Position numbers and translations under genes: made by a program
The notes under the pieces: generated by a model
Told to the model about the DNA's origin: nothing
Database searches by the model: none
What the model saw: only the letters and a program-made list of their open reading frames with translations
Source of the DNA: Candidatus Pacearchaeota archaeon
GTDB taxonomy: Archaea > Nanobdellota > Nanobdellia > Pacearchaeales > GW2011-AR1
NCBI GenBank assembly: GCA_016186375.1
Contig: JACPLS010000061.1
Location: 1-7,224, forward strand
Direction: 5' to 3'
Length of the DNA stretch: 7,224 nt
Part shown: positions 1 to 5,460 of the stretch, piece after piece
Layout of the letters: each line of letters opens with the position of its first letter
Position numbering within the stretch: the stretch's first letter is position 1

Positions 1-7
1 AAATGGC

Positions 8-15
8 TTTATATA
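8..15 (+). promoter_or_regulatory. possible TATA box in a gene-free leader region
   Basis: TTTATATA preceded by ATGGC looks like an archaeal TATA box on the plus strand and would start a transcript near 35-40. No convincing gene lies in 1-267. The region is AT-rich, has a second box-like ATTTAAAA at 84-91 and a 10-base palindrome AGTTTAAACT at 165-174. What these boxes would transcribe, other than the tRNA unit downstream, is not clear. Weak call. Confidence 0.25.
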
Positions 16-207
16 TTTTGTGGTAGGGCATTTTTCACAGAAAACAAGGCACCGTTAACTTAACAGCTCAAGTTTTCGTAAGATTTAAAAACCACTTATT
101 CTAATTAACAATATGATAAAAGTACAGAGTTTTCGGCATTGCGGTTATTAAGGAAGATTTTTCTAGTTTAAACTCTAATATTTTAACATTAAGTTTTGAG
201 GCAACAG

Positions 208-220
208 GTACAATATGTAC
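208..220. repeat. short inverted repeat upstream of tRNA-His
   Basis: GTACA and TGTAC form 5-base arms around a 3-base spacer, ending 47 bases before the tRNA. It is operator-like in shape, but a motif this short can arise by chance in AT-rich DNA. Confidence 0.2.
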
Positions 221-267
221 TGATTTTATTCATTGTCCTTAATTTTGGTTCATTTGGAAAATTCATA

Positions 268-339
268 GGCAGTAGTAGTTTAATGGCAGAATATTGGCTT
301 GTGGTGCTGAAGACGCGAGTTCGATTCTCGCCTACTGCC
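268..339 (+). tRNA. tRNA-His (anticodon GUG)
   Basis: The sequence folds as a full cloverleaf. Acceptor stem 269-275 pairs with 332-338, and the T stem GCGAG (315-319) pairs with CTCGC (327-331) around a TTCGATT loop. The anticodon stem 294-298 pairs with 306-310 around a 7-base loop whose centre 301-303 is GTG, the histidine anticodon. The D stem is weak and has two G-U pairs. G268 is the extra 5' base G-1 and C339 is the discriminator C73; this G-1:C73 pair is the identity mark of tRNA-His. CCA is not encoded: C340 is followed by a run of T. The tRNA lies 40 bases before an operon that ends with hisS, the enzyme that charges it. Identity is secure; the exact transcript ends are inferred. 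Confidence 0.96.
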
Positions 340-340
340 C

Positions 341-347
341 TTTTTTT
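341..347 (+). terminator. T-run directly after tRNA-His
   Basis: Seven T residues follow the tRNA 3' end with one base between. Archaeal RNA polymerase can terminate at such a tract without a hairpin, so tRNA-His may be a separate transcript. Read-through into the acetyltransferase operon is equally possible. Confidence 0.45.
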
Positions 348-348
348 G

Positions 349-357
349 ATAAATAAA
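349..357 (+). promoter_or_regulatory. possible TATA box for the acetyltransferase-hisS operon
   Basis: ATAAATAAA is centred 26 bases before the ATG at 379, the spacing expected for leaderless initiation there. A GGAGG at 360-364 and AAAGG at 366-370 could serve as ribosome binding sites if the operon is instead read through from the tRNA. In AT-rich DNA such boxes occur by chance, so this is suggestive only. Confidence 0.35.
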
Positions 358-378
358 TCGGAGGCAAAGGCAAAATGA

Positions 379-975
379 ATGCTGATTATATTCATTGTTG
401 AAAGTTATATTGAAAGAGATTTCAAGCAGTTATCAGATGTATATAAGTCTGCTTTTGCGGAACCGCCTTGGGACGAATATTTGAAATGTAGCAATTGTGG
501 CGTTAATTATGGGATTAATGAAACAAAAGCATCTTTAGGGATTTGTAAAAGGTGTCGTTTACCATTAAAATTAATAGAATTCTGGAGCGAAGAAGATATA
601 AGAAAAGACCTATTATTCGCTTTGTCTCAAAATTCTCCGATATTATTAGTTGCAAAATATGATGGGATAATAAAAGGAATAACATGGGGATATCAATTGC
701 CATTACCAAAATTCCCATTTCTTAAAGAAGTTATTGATCCTGATTCCAATTATATGGATGAAATCGCAGTCGATGGAAAAGTAAGAAAAAGAGGGATTGG
801 CAAGTTGTTGGGATCTGCGTATATTGACCAATGCACAGCTCCCGAGATAGTTCTGAGAACTGATGAAAGAAATAATGCTTCTATGGGGCTATTTTCGAGC
901 CTTGGGTTTAAAAATACTGGAGTTAAAGATCCTGAGTTTCCATATAGGATTTATTTAAGGAGAAAGCGAAAATGA
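379..975 (+). CDS. GNAT-family N-acetyltransferase with a four-cysteine insert
   Basis: 198-residue GNAT-fold acetyltransferase, predicted to move an acetyl group from acetyl-CoA to an amine; the substrate cannot be read from the sequence. The N-terminal strand and helix end in FAEPPW (26-31), common in one GNAT subgroup. Residues 86-102 form the next core strands. YMDEIAV (about 125-131) followed by VRKRGIGKLL is the acetyl-CoA-binding motif A of the R/Q-x-x-G-x-G type, and the later NNASMGLFSSLGF segment is the usual motif B. An insert carries C37-x2-C40 and C56-x2-C59, a zinc-ribbon-like knuckle. The ATG at 379 is chosen for its box spacing and reading frame; the ATG at 375 opens only an 8-codon frame. 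The stop overlaps the next gene by 4 bases (ATGA), so the two are probably translationally coupled. Family secure, substrate unknown. Confidence 0.85.
   Translation: MLIIFIVESYIERDFKQLSDVYKSAFAEPPWDEYLKCSNCGVNYGINETKASLGICKRCRLPLKLIEFWSEEDIRKDLLFALSQNSPILLVAKYDGIIKGITWGYQLPLPKFPFLKEVIDPDSNYMDEIAVDGKVRKRGIGKLLGSAYIDQCTAPEIVLRTDERNNASMGLFSSLGFKNTGVKDPEFPYRIYLRRKRK
957..962 (+). promoter_or_regulatory. ribosome binding site of the aspartoacylase-like gene
   Basis: AAGGAG lies inside the end of the acetyltransferase gene, 9 bases before the ATG at 972. It supports that start and the coupled reading of the two genes. Confidence 0.6.
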
Positions 976-1847
976 CAAATGTAAGGATAATTGAAAGGAA
1001 GGGGAATAAACCTGGAAAAACAATCGTTATTTTAGCAGGAATACATGGAAATGAAAATTGTGGAGTTCAGGCGTTTGATTCCATAATTCCATCTTTAAAA
1101 ATAATTGCTGGAAAAATATACTTTGTTTATGCAAACTTGGCAGCAATAAGAAAAAATAAAAGATTCATTGAGTATGATTTGAATCGCTGTTTCCTTAAAA
1201 AGCAATCATTTGAAATGAAAAATAGTATTGAAGGAAAAAGTGCTCAAGATATAATTCCTTATCTAAATGAGGCTGATGTTATGTTGGATATTCATGCAAG
1301 TTACTCTCAAAAATCTATTCCTTTTGTAATTTGTGATAAAAAATGGATAAGGGAAGCAAGAATATTTGATGCAAAAATTGTAAGTTATAATTGGGATTTT
1401 TTTCATCAAGGATCTACAGATTATTACATGAATTTGCAAGGAAAGACAGGATTTTGTTATGAATGTGGATATTTGGGAGACCCTGATGCAAATATTATAG
1501 CAGAGAAGGCTATTTTCCAGTTCTTAAAATGGGCTGGGTCAATTGATGGAGGTATTAATCAGTTTTATGAACAAAAAATTATAGAAATAAAATCTTTATA
1601 TAAAAACTCAAATGAACCTTTTAGAAAAATTAAAAATTTCCCTGACTTTTTTATGTTGTCTAAGAGAGATATTATTGGATACGAAGGTGAAAAAGCATTA
1701 TATTGTGAAAAAGGCGATATCCTTATTTTTGTTAAAGATTGTGAAAGTATTGGAGGAGAATGCTTTCTCGTTGGGAAAGAAGGGAAACAAAAGGTTAATA
1801 AAATACTAACTTCTCAAAGTCTCAAGGATCTAAAGGAGAGAACATGA
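972..1847 (+). CDS. aspartoacylase/succinylglutamate desuccinylase-like zinc hydrolase
   Basis: 291-residue member of the AstE/AspA family (M14-like fold), zinc enzymes that cleave N-acyl amino acids or related amides. All core residues are visible: GIHGNE with zinc ligands H25 and E28, the substrate-carboxylate motif D69-x-N71-R72, the third zinc ligand H108 in MLDIHAS, and the general base E164 in YECG. The C-terminal part (about 200-291) has the alternating strand pattern of the family's beta domain, ending in GGECFLVGKE. The active site therefore looks intact, but the acyl group and amino acid are unknown. It lies between an acetyltransferase and hisS with 4-base overlaps on both sides. 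An opposed acetylase/deacylase pair is an attractive inference, not shown. It could also act on a peptide or a polyglutamate tail, as some relatives do. Confidence 0.82.
   Translation: MTNVRIIERKGNKPGKTIVILAGIHGNENCGVQAFDSIIPSLKIIAGKIYFVYANLAAIRKNKRFIEYDLNRCFLKKQSFEMKNSIEGKSAQDIIPYLNEADVMLDIHASYSQKSIPFVICDKKWIREARIFDAKIVSYNWDFFHQGSTDYYMNLQGKTGFCYECGYLGDPDANIIAEKAIFQFLKWAGSIDGGINQFYEQKIIEIKSLYKNSNEPFRKIKNFPDFFMLSKRDIIGYEGEKALYCEKGDILIFVKDCESIGGECFLVGKEGKQKVNKILTSQSLKDLKERT
1835..1840 (+). promoter_or_regulatory. ribosome binding site of hisS
   Basis: GGAGAG lies 3 bases before the ATG at 1844, inside the end of the preceding gene. It fixes the hisS start together with the ATGA overlap. Confidence 0.6.
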
Positions 1848-3079
1848 ACATTGAAGTTGATACTGTTAAAGGATTCAGGGACTTTTTGCCTCCTGAATCA
1901 TTGAAAAGGGAAGCTGTAGTTGGTACAGTAAAGAAATATTTTGAAATTTATGGGTTCATGCCAATTGAAACTCCCGTTATTGAATTTGATGAATTAATGA
2001 GGACTGATAATCTTGAGGAAGAAGATGAAGCCATTTCTGATCGTTTTAAGTTGAAAGATCGGGCTGGAAGAAATTTAGGTCTTAGGTATGAATTTACTTT
2101 TCAATTAGCGCGCATATTCAAGCAAAACCCAAATATAAAATTGCCTTTTAAAAGGTATCAGATAGGTTATGTTTTTAGAGATGAACCAACTGGGCCAAAT
2201 AGATTTAGGCAATTTACACAGTGTGATGTTGATATTATAGGAGAATCATCCACTAAATTAGATGCTGAATGTCTTGTATTAGTTACGGATATTTTTAAGG
2301 AATTAAAAGTTAAAGATTTTGAAATACAAATAAATAATAGAAAATTATTAAATTCAATAATAGAGAGTGTTGAAATAAATGCAAGCAAGCAAGTTTTACA
2401 TGAATTGGATAAGTTAACAAAAATTGGAGAGGATCAAGTAAAAGCGAATTTAAGGAAATTTGCAGATTCTAATAAGATTTTAACTCTATTTAAATTGCTA
2501 GAAAAAGACTTATCTTTTTTTAGAGATAATGCTTTTGATGGGGCGAAAGACCTAGGAGATTTGCAGGTTGAATTATCTAATTATGGCATTAAAGTAAAAA
2601 TTAATCCTATGATGATAAGAGGACTTGGTTATTATACAGGGAATATTTTTGAAGTAATAGGACCGGATAAAAACACTATAGCAGGAGGAGGGAGATATGA
2701 TAAAGTTGTTGGGAAATATGCTGGAAAGGAATTACCTGCTGTAGGAATTTCCTTTGGTTTGGAAAGGGTATGTCAACTTGCTAACATAACGCCAAGAAAT
2801 ATTCCTTCTGTTTTGGTAATTTCAATTGAAAAAGATAAGGAATCTTCAGTTCTTTTAAGAAAAATAAGGAAGTCAGGAATTTCTTCTATTATGTTTTCTG
2901 ATAAGCCAGGAAAAGCACTTGAATATGCAAATTCACTTTCTATTCCTTATGTAATTTTTATAGGGGAAGATGAAGTATCTAAAGAGAGATTTAAACTTAG
3001 GGATATGCTGTCAGGAGAAGAGAAAGATTTGACAGAAAAGCAAGTCTTATCTTTTTTAAAGAAGTTTAGCCTTGACTAA
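1844..3079 (+). CDS. hisS: histidyl-tRNA synthetase
   Basis: 411-residue class II aminoacyl-tRNA synthetase that attaches histidine to tRNA-His, near the usual length of about 410-430. The N-terminus has VKGFRDFLPPE (8-18), typical of HisRS. LRYEFTFQLAR (80-90) replaces the common LR.D/E.T..(V/L)AR segment. Motif 2 is FRDEPTGPNRFRQF (111-124) followed by QCDVDIIG. The histidine-specific motif appears as RGLGYYTG, and motif 3 as AGGGRYDKVVG with GISFGLERV. The last 85-90 residues, starting near PSVLVISIEKD, form the anticodon-binding domain. It is the last gene of the operon opened by tRNA-His, so the tRNA and its charging enzyme sit together. Motif 2 reads GPNRFRQF where many HisRS have KGRYREF; this loop contacts the tRNA acceptor end, so it may be a lineage variant. 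Confidence 0.96.
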   Translation: MNIEVDTVKGFRDFLPPESLKREAVVGTVKKYFEIYGFMPIETPVIEFDELMRTDNLEEEDEAISDRFKLKDRAGRNLGLRYEFTFQLARIFKQNPNIKLPFKRYQIGYVFRDEPTGPNRFRQFTQCDVDIIGESSTKLDAECLVLVTDIFKELKVKDFEIQINNRKLLNSIIESVEINASKQVLHELDKLTKIGEDQVKANLRKFADSNKILTLFKLLEKDLSFFRDNAFDGAKDLGDLQVELSNYGIKVKINPMMIRGLGYYTGNIFEVIGPDKNTIAGGGRYDKVVGKYAGKELPAVGISFGLERVCQLANITPRNIPSVLVISIEKDKESSVLLRKIRKSGISSIMFSDKPGKALEYANSLSIPYVIFIGEDEVSKERFKLRDMLSGEEKDLTEKQVLSFLKKFSLD

Positions 3080-3087
3080 ACTTCTTT
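3058..3087 (+). terminator. hairpin terminator across the hisS stop codon
   Basis: Bases 3061-3069 (GAAGTTTAG) pair perfectly with 3076-3084 (CTAAACTTC) around a 6-base loop. Three flanking A-T pairs extend the stem to 12 bp. The hisS TAA (3077-3079) lies within the right arm. A short T tract follows. The hairpin would end the hisS message almost at its stop codon. Confidence 0.6.
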
Positions 3088-3132
3088 TGTTGAATAGATA
3101 TGGTATAATATAATTTAATTAATTAAATTTGG

Positions 3133-3161
3133 ATTATTAATTTTTAACAAAATTTAATAAT
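3133..3161. terminator. AT-only hairpin between convergent genes
   Basis: Bases 3133-3145 pair with 3149-3161 with one T-T mismatch, giving 12 A-T pairs and a 3-base loop. It directly follows the stop codon of the minus-strand orphan gene and lies 54 bases after the hisS stop. It could end the minus-strand transcript or act both ways. Confidence 0.4.
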
Positions 3162-3163
3162 TG

Positions 3164-3457
3164 TTATTGGATTTTGTATAAATGTCCTCTGTAATACATT
3201 TCTAATTTGCCATTATCATTAAACTTACATTCAACTTCACTAGGAAGAGATGTCCTATTGAATTCTTCTTCTCTGATTTGTTTAGTTCTATCTTTATTTA
3301 TTTTTCCATTTTTACCTCTAAATTTCAAGCTGTTTATTCTTACAATAGTTGAATAATAGAAATCTCTAAGTTTTTCTGAATGTTGTTTAGGTCTGTAATT
3401 ACTATACGGGTCTACTGAAGAGATTATTTTATTAATATCAAATCTTGGCTCGTTCAT
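3164..3457 (-). CDS. hypothetical protein, 97 residues, not recognised
   Basis: I do not recognise this protein. It is small, basic and soluble-looking, with no signal peptide, membrane segment or cysteine pair; it has one cysteine, near residue 77. Its C-terminal third (VECKFNDNGKLEMYYRGHLY) reads like a small beta-hairpin unit. Reality is supported by a TATA-like TTTTTAAA (3478-3485, minus) centred about 25 bases before the ATG, which predicts leaderless initiation, and by a hairpin right after the stop. No Shine-Dalgarno site is visible, consistent with a leaderless start. It lies 34 bases downstream of scpA on the same strand and could also be read with it. Probably a lineage-restricted gene. 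Confidence 0.6.
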   Translation of the reverse strand: MNEPRFDINKIISSVDPYSNYRPKQHSEKLRDFYYSTIVRINSLKFRGKNGKINKDRTKQIREEEFNRTSLPSEVECKFNDNGKLEMYYRGHLYKIQ

Positions 3458-3477
3458 AAAATAACACTTATATCTTA

Positions 3478-3485
3478 TTTTAAAA
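3478..3485 (-). promoter_or_regulatory. TATA box of the 97-residue orphan gene
   Basis: On the minus strand the sequence is TTTTTAAA, centred about 25 bases before the ATG at 3457. It lies in the short gap after scpA, so the small gene probably has its own leaderless transcript. Confidence 0.45.
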
Positions 3486-3491
3486 ACTTTG

Positions 3492-4412
3492 TTAGAAATT
3501 AATATCGCCTAAGGGTTTTTCAAAGTCTTTTTCTATTTTTTCCGCTCTTTCACTTTCTTCTTTGCTAAGTTCTTTAATGTGTTCTTCAGCATCTCTTCTC
3601 ATTTGCTCCAACATAGCTGCATTTTGTTTCTCATATATATGCTTTAGTAATATCCATATTTCATCGAAATGTTTCTCCTGTTCCAGCCAGACTTTATGTT
3701 GGTTGTCTAAATGGAGTAATGGAATGAAAGTTGATATTCTTTCTTGGTCAGTTACTCCGGCAATTTCAGAGAAGGCTAATTTTTCTTCTTTTTTTGAAAA
3801 TATATCTTTTAGTTTAGTGTAAACCTTCTTTATCTGGTCTTTTATGTTTATTCTATTTTTTGGCATTGCAATTGCTGCTTCGTATTCATATTGTTTTTCA
3901 ATCACAATTCTCTTAATGCGCCTGTTTTCTGTATTGATTGCCTTTCCAAGGGCCTGCATCAGCTCATCGAGTGTAACTTTTCTAAATCTTGGAAGAGGCG
4001 TTTTTGCCACTAATTCAGGAATTTCCTCATCTAATTCAATTCTTTTCTGTGAATATTTCTTTTCCTCCTTTTTTCCAAAAAGCAATTCATTTAATGTTGG
4101 GATATAGTGGTAGAGTAGTATTTCAGATTTCATTCTTAATAAGAGAGAGGCAGCCATCAACACTTTGCTAGAAACGAAAAAGTCTGCTTCTTCAAGATTT
4201 CTTACTTTTTCAAGATATTTTTGGGATAGCAAAGAAATATCAATGTCCCAGGGGTCTAGCTGTTCGGTATTTATCAGGTCATAGATTATTGACTGCCAGC
4301 TTAATTTGTCGCCGAAAAGCAAACCATGAATTTGTTCTTGTTCTACTTTGATAATGTCATGATTAATATCTCTTTTTTTTAGAGTTATTTCCTGTTCTTC
4401 TTCCATGTGCAT
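3492..4412 (-). CDS. scpA: segregation and condensation protein A (kleisin)
   Basis: 306-residue archaeal ScpA, the kleisin that bridges the two heads of the SMC ring and helps chromosome compaction and segregation. The N-terminal domain reads LSWQSIIYDLINTEQLDPWDIDI then YLEKV, FFVSSKVLMAASLLLRMKSEILL, which is highly typical. The middle (about 110-190) is charged and variable. About residues 200-265 form the C-terminal winged helix (LAFSEIAG, STFIPLLHL) that binds the SMC head. A Glu/Lys-rich helix ends the protein. Neither smc nor scpB is in the window. Start: ATG at 4412 gives MHMEEE, but the TATA-like AATTTAAA (4428-4435, minus) is centred about 25 bases before the second ATG at 4406, so a leaderless start at 4406 may be the true one. 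Confidence 0.93.
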   Translation of the reverse strand: MHMEEEQEITLKKRDINHDIIKVEQEQIHGLLFGDKLSWQSIIYDLINTEQLDPWDIDISLLSQKYLEKVRNLEEADFFVSSKVLMAASLLLRMKSEILLYHYIPTLNELLFGKKEEKKYSQKRIELDEEIPELVAKTPLPRFRKVTLDELMQALGKAINTENRRIKRIVIEKQYEYEAAIAMPKNRINIKDQIKKVYTKLKDIFSKKEEKLAFSEIAGVTDQERISTFIPLLHLDNQHKVWLEQEKHFDEIWILLKHIYEKQNAAMLEQMRRDAEEHIKELSKEESERAEKIEKDFEKPLGDINF

Positions 4413-4427
4413 TATACTTATATATCC

Positions 4428-4435
4428 TTTAAATT
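4428..4435 (-). promoter_or_regulatory. TATA-like box of scpA
   Basis: AATTTAAA on the minus strand is centred about 25 bases before the ATG at 4406. An overlapping AAAGGA at 4427-4432 is 14 bases from the ATG at 4412, a poor ribosome-binding spacing. The layout favours leaderless translation from 4406. Confidence 0.4.
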
Positions 4436-4486
4436 GTTTCCCTTACAATGTAAATATAATTGTTCTCATTTTGAAGTTACAACATA

Positions 4487-4502
4487 CCGAAAGCTTTAAA
4501 TA
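4487..4502 (+). promoter_or_regulatory. strong BRE/TATA promoter of the structured RNA
   Basis: CCGAAAGC followed by TTTAAATA is a textbook archaeal BRE plus TATA element, the best in the window. The predicted start is about 25 bases after the box centre, near A4524. No open reading frame follows on this strand, so it points to an RNA gene. It is divergent from the scpA promoter. Confidence 0.65.
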
Positions 4503-4523
4503 CCTAGAGTAATATGGTATATT

Positions 4524-4670
4524 ATCACCTCTTTTTTCTCAGAGGAGGACGTTTCATCGCTCTATTTGGATTGATGAGACCTCCTTCTCATGGGTTTGAT
4601 AACTCATGAATTCTTAGGATGAAAAAAGAGCTTAAATCTTATCTAAAATTAAGCACGATAAGCTCTTTTT
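4524..4670 (+). ncRNA. candidate structured RNA: three-way junction with competing terminator
   Basis: The segment after the promoter has no coding frame but strong pairing. P1 is a perfect 10-bp stem: CTCTTTTTTC (4529-4538) with GAAAAAAGAG (4621-4630). Inside are P2 and P3. In P2, AGAGGAG (4541-4547) pairs with CTCCTTCT (4581-4588, one bulged T), then a 3-base bulge, then GTTTCATC (4551-4558) pairs with GATGAGAC (4573-4580) around a 14-base loop. P3 is CATGGGTT (4589-4596) with AACTCATG (4601-4608) and a TGAT loop. Bases 4610-4620 join P3 to P1. The 3' strand of P1 also pairs, as 4623-4634, with 4659-4670 in a 12-bp hairpin followed by a T-rich tract. P1 and this terminator exclude each other. 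I see no match to RNase P, SRP, 5S or C/D and H/ACA guide RNAs. Structure is seen; transcription and function are inferred. Confidence 0.55.
4623..4670. terminator. bidirectional terminator hairpin
   Basis: AAAAAGAGCTTA (4623-4634) pairs with TAAGCTCTTTTT (4659-4670), 12 bp, with a 24-base loop. On the plus strand it is followed by TTTTTATTTT and could end the structured RNA. On the minus strand it directly follows the stop of the 241-residue gene and the arm ends in T residues, so it can end that message too. Confidence 0.6.
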
Positions 4671-5394
4671 ATTTTAATTCCAAAACTCTCTTTTTTAATG
4701 TTTTTCTTTGATCAAAATGGGATAAAAACTTATCAAAATTCAAGACAGAATTCATAATAGATTCTTGACCAATTTCAAGAATAGGTTTATATTCCTGCCA
4801 TGGATGAAAAGAGAAGTATACTGCATGCCCATAGTCTTCCCACGATAGTCTTGATTCTCCTATTTTTTCCAATCTAGGGTTGATATGCTCTAATATACCA
4901 TCAATTAATTCTCTTTGTTCTCCACTAAAAGCATATGTTGGATTAACTAGCACTTCATCAAATTCTTCTAGAATTGTTCCTTCGCGAGCGCATTTATTTA
5001 TCAGAGGGTCGCCAAGAAATTTATCTCTTCTAAAAAATTCCTGAACGCTTGATGGTAAAACGAAATACCTTATCATTTTAAATCCGGTTGAAGTATTTAT
5101 GTAATGAGAAAGCCTTTTTGGGTTTGAAACTTTCCAAGCCACTAAAAGTGGCGAGTCTTCTACAGACCATTTCACACCAATTCTATCTCCTTCAGTATAA
5201 CTCCACCATCTGTCTTCAGGTTTATTATCTACAGCAACAAATCCGGTAATTCCATATTCACCTACGATTACATCACTTGCTAAGAATAATCTTTTTTCTT
5301 TCATTAATGGAGTTTCTTCTCTCAAAACTATGTTTGAAGCTGTGATTCTTTCTAATGGCTTATTTTTGTACAGTATTATTTCTTGTCTTTCCAC
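4669..5394 (-). CDS. hypothetical protein, 241 residues, not recognised
   Basis: I cannot assign a family. The protein looks soluble and globular, with no signal peptide, membrane segment or metal-binding cysteine cluster. Aromatic-rich stretches stand out: DRWWSYTEGD (about 61-70), the segment around HYINTSTGFKMIRYFVLP, and HAVYFSFHPWQEY near residue 190. The long frame ends exactly at a terminator hairpin, and a TATA box (5461-5468, minus) lies upstream, so it is very likely expressed. The start is uncertain. The called start is GTG at 5394, with no clear ribosome binding site. In the same frame, ATG ATG at 5431-5436 lies close to the expected transcription start, but a TAA at 5401-5403 interrupts the path to the GTG. 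The first internal ATG is at residue 31. It is probably a lineage-specific protein. Confidence 0.75.
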   Translation of the reverse strand: MERQEIILYKNKPLERITASNIVLREETPLMKEKRLFLASDVIVGEYGITGFVAVDNKPEDRWWSYTEGDRIGVKWSVEDSPLLVAWKVSNPKRLSHYINTSTGFKMIRYFVLPSSVQEFFRRDKFLGDPLINKCAREGTILEEFDEVLVNPTYAFSGEQRELIDGILEHINPRLEKIGESRLSWEDYGHAVYFSFHPWQEYKPILEIGQESIMNSVLNFDKFLSHFDQRKTLKKRVLELK

Positions 5395-5400
5395 GTTATG

Positions 5401-5436
5401 TTATCTCAGAATTAGGCATCTGATGTTTGCCATCAT
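5401..5436 (-). CDS. possible 11-codon leader ORF in frame with the downstream gene
   Basis: The frame reads MMANIRCLILR and stops at TAA, six bases before the GTG of the 241-residue gene and in the same frame. Its first ATG is about 28 bases after the TATA centre. It may be a leader peptide, the real N-terminus interrupted by a stop codon or sequencing error, or chance. Confidence 0.25.
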   Translation of the reverse strand: MMANIRCLILR

Positions 5437-5460
5437 CTCTATAATTTAGAAAACAGGTTA

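Noticed and set aside
113..151. 12-codon frame behind a TATA-like box at 84-91
   Set aside because: Good box spacing but too short and with no similarity or conservation that can be judged from one sequence.
189..395. Open frames on both strands covering tRNA-His (189-395 minus, 196-378 plus)
   Set aside because: Both run through the full tRNA cloverleaf, and neither has family resemblance; the tRNA explains the sequence.
375..401. 8-codon frame starting at the ATG four bases before the acetyltransferase start
   Set aside because: Very short and overlapping the start of a clear GNAT gene; the ATG at 379 fits the box spacing and the protein family.
3562..4171. Several plus-strand frames opposite scpA
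   Set aside because: They are Ser/Phe-rich shadows of the Glu/Lys-rich ScpA reading frame; ScpA is recognised with confidence.
4571..4579. C/D-box guide RNA, from the TTGATGAGA in the structured RNA
   Set aside because: The C-box-like TGATGA is in a stem and no matching CTGA D box lies at the right distance.
4529..4630. 5S rRNA as identity of the three-way-junction RNA
   Set aside because: The overall shape is similar (closing stem and two arms), but the conserved 5S loop sequences are missing and the closing stem is A/T-rich.
5404..5440. C/D-box guide RNA upstream of the 241-residue gene (ATGATGG and CTGA)
   Set aside because: Spacing between the boxes is far too short and internal boxes are missing.
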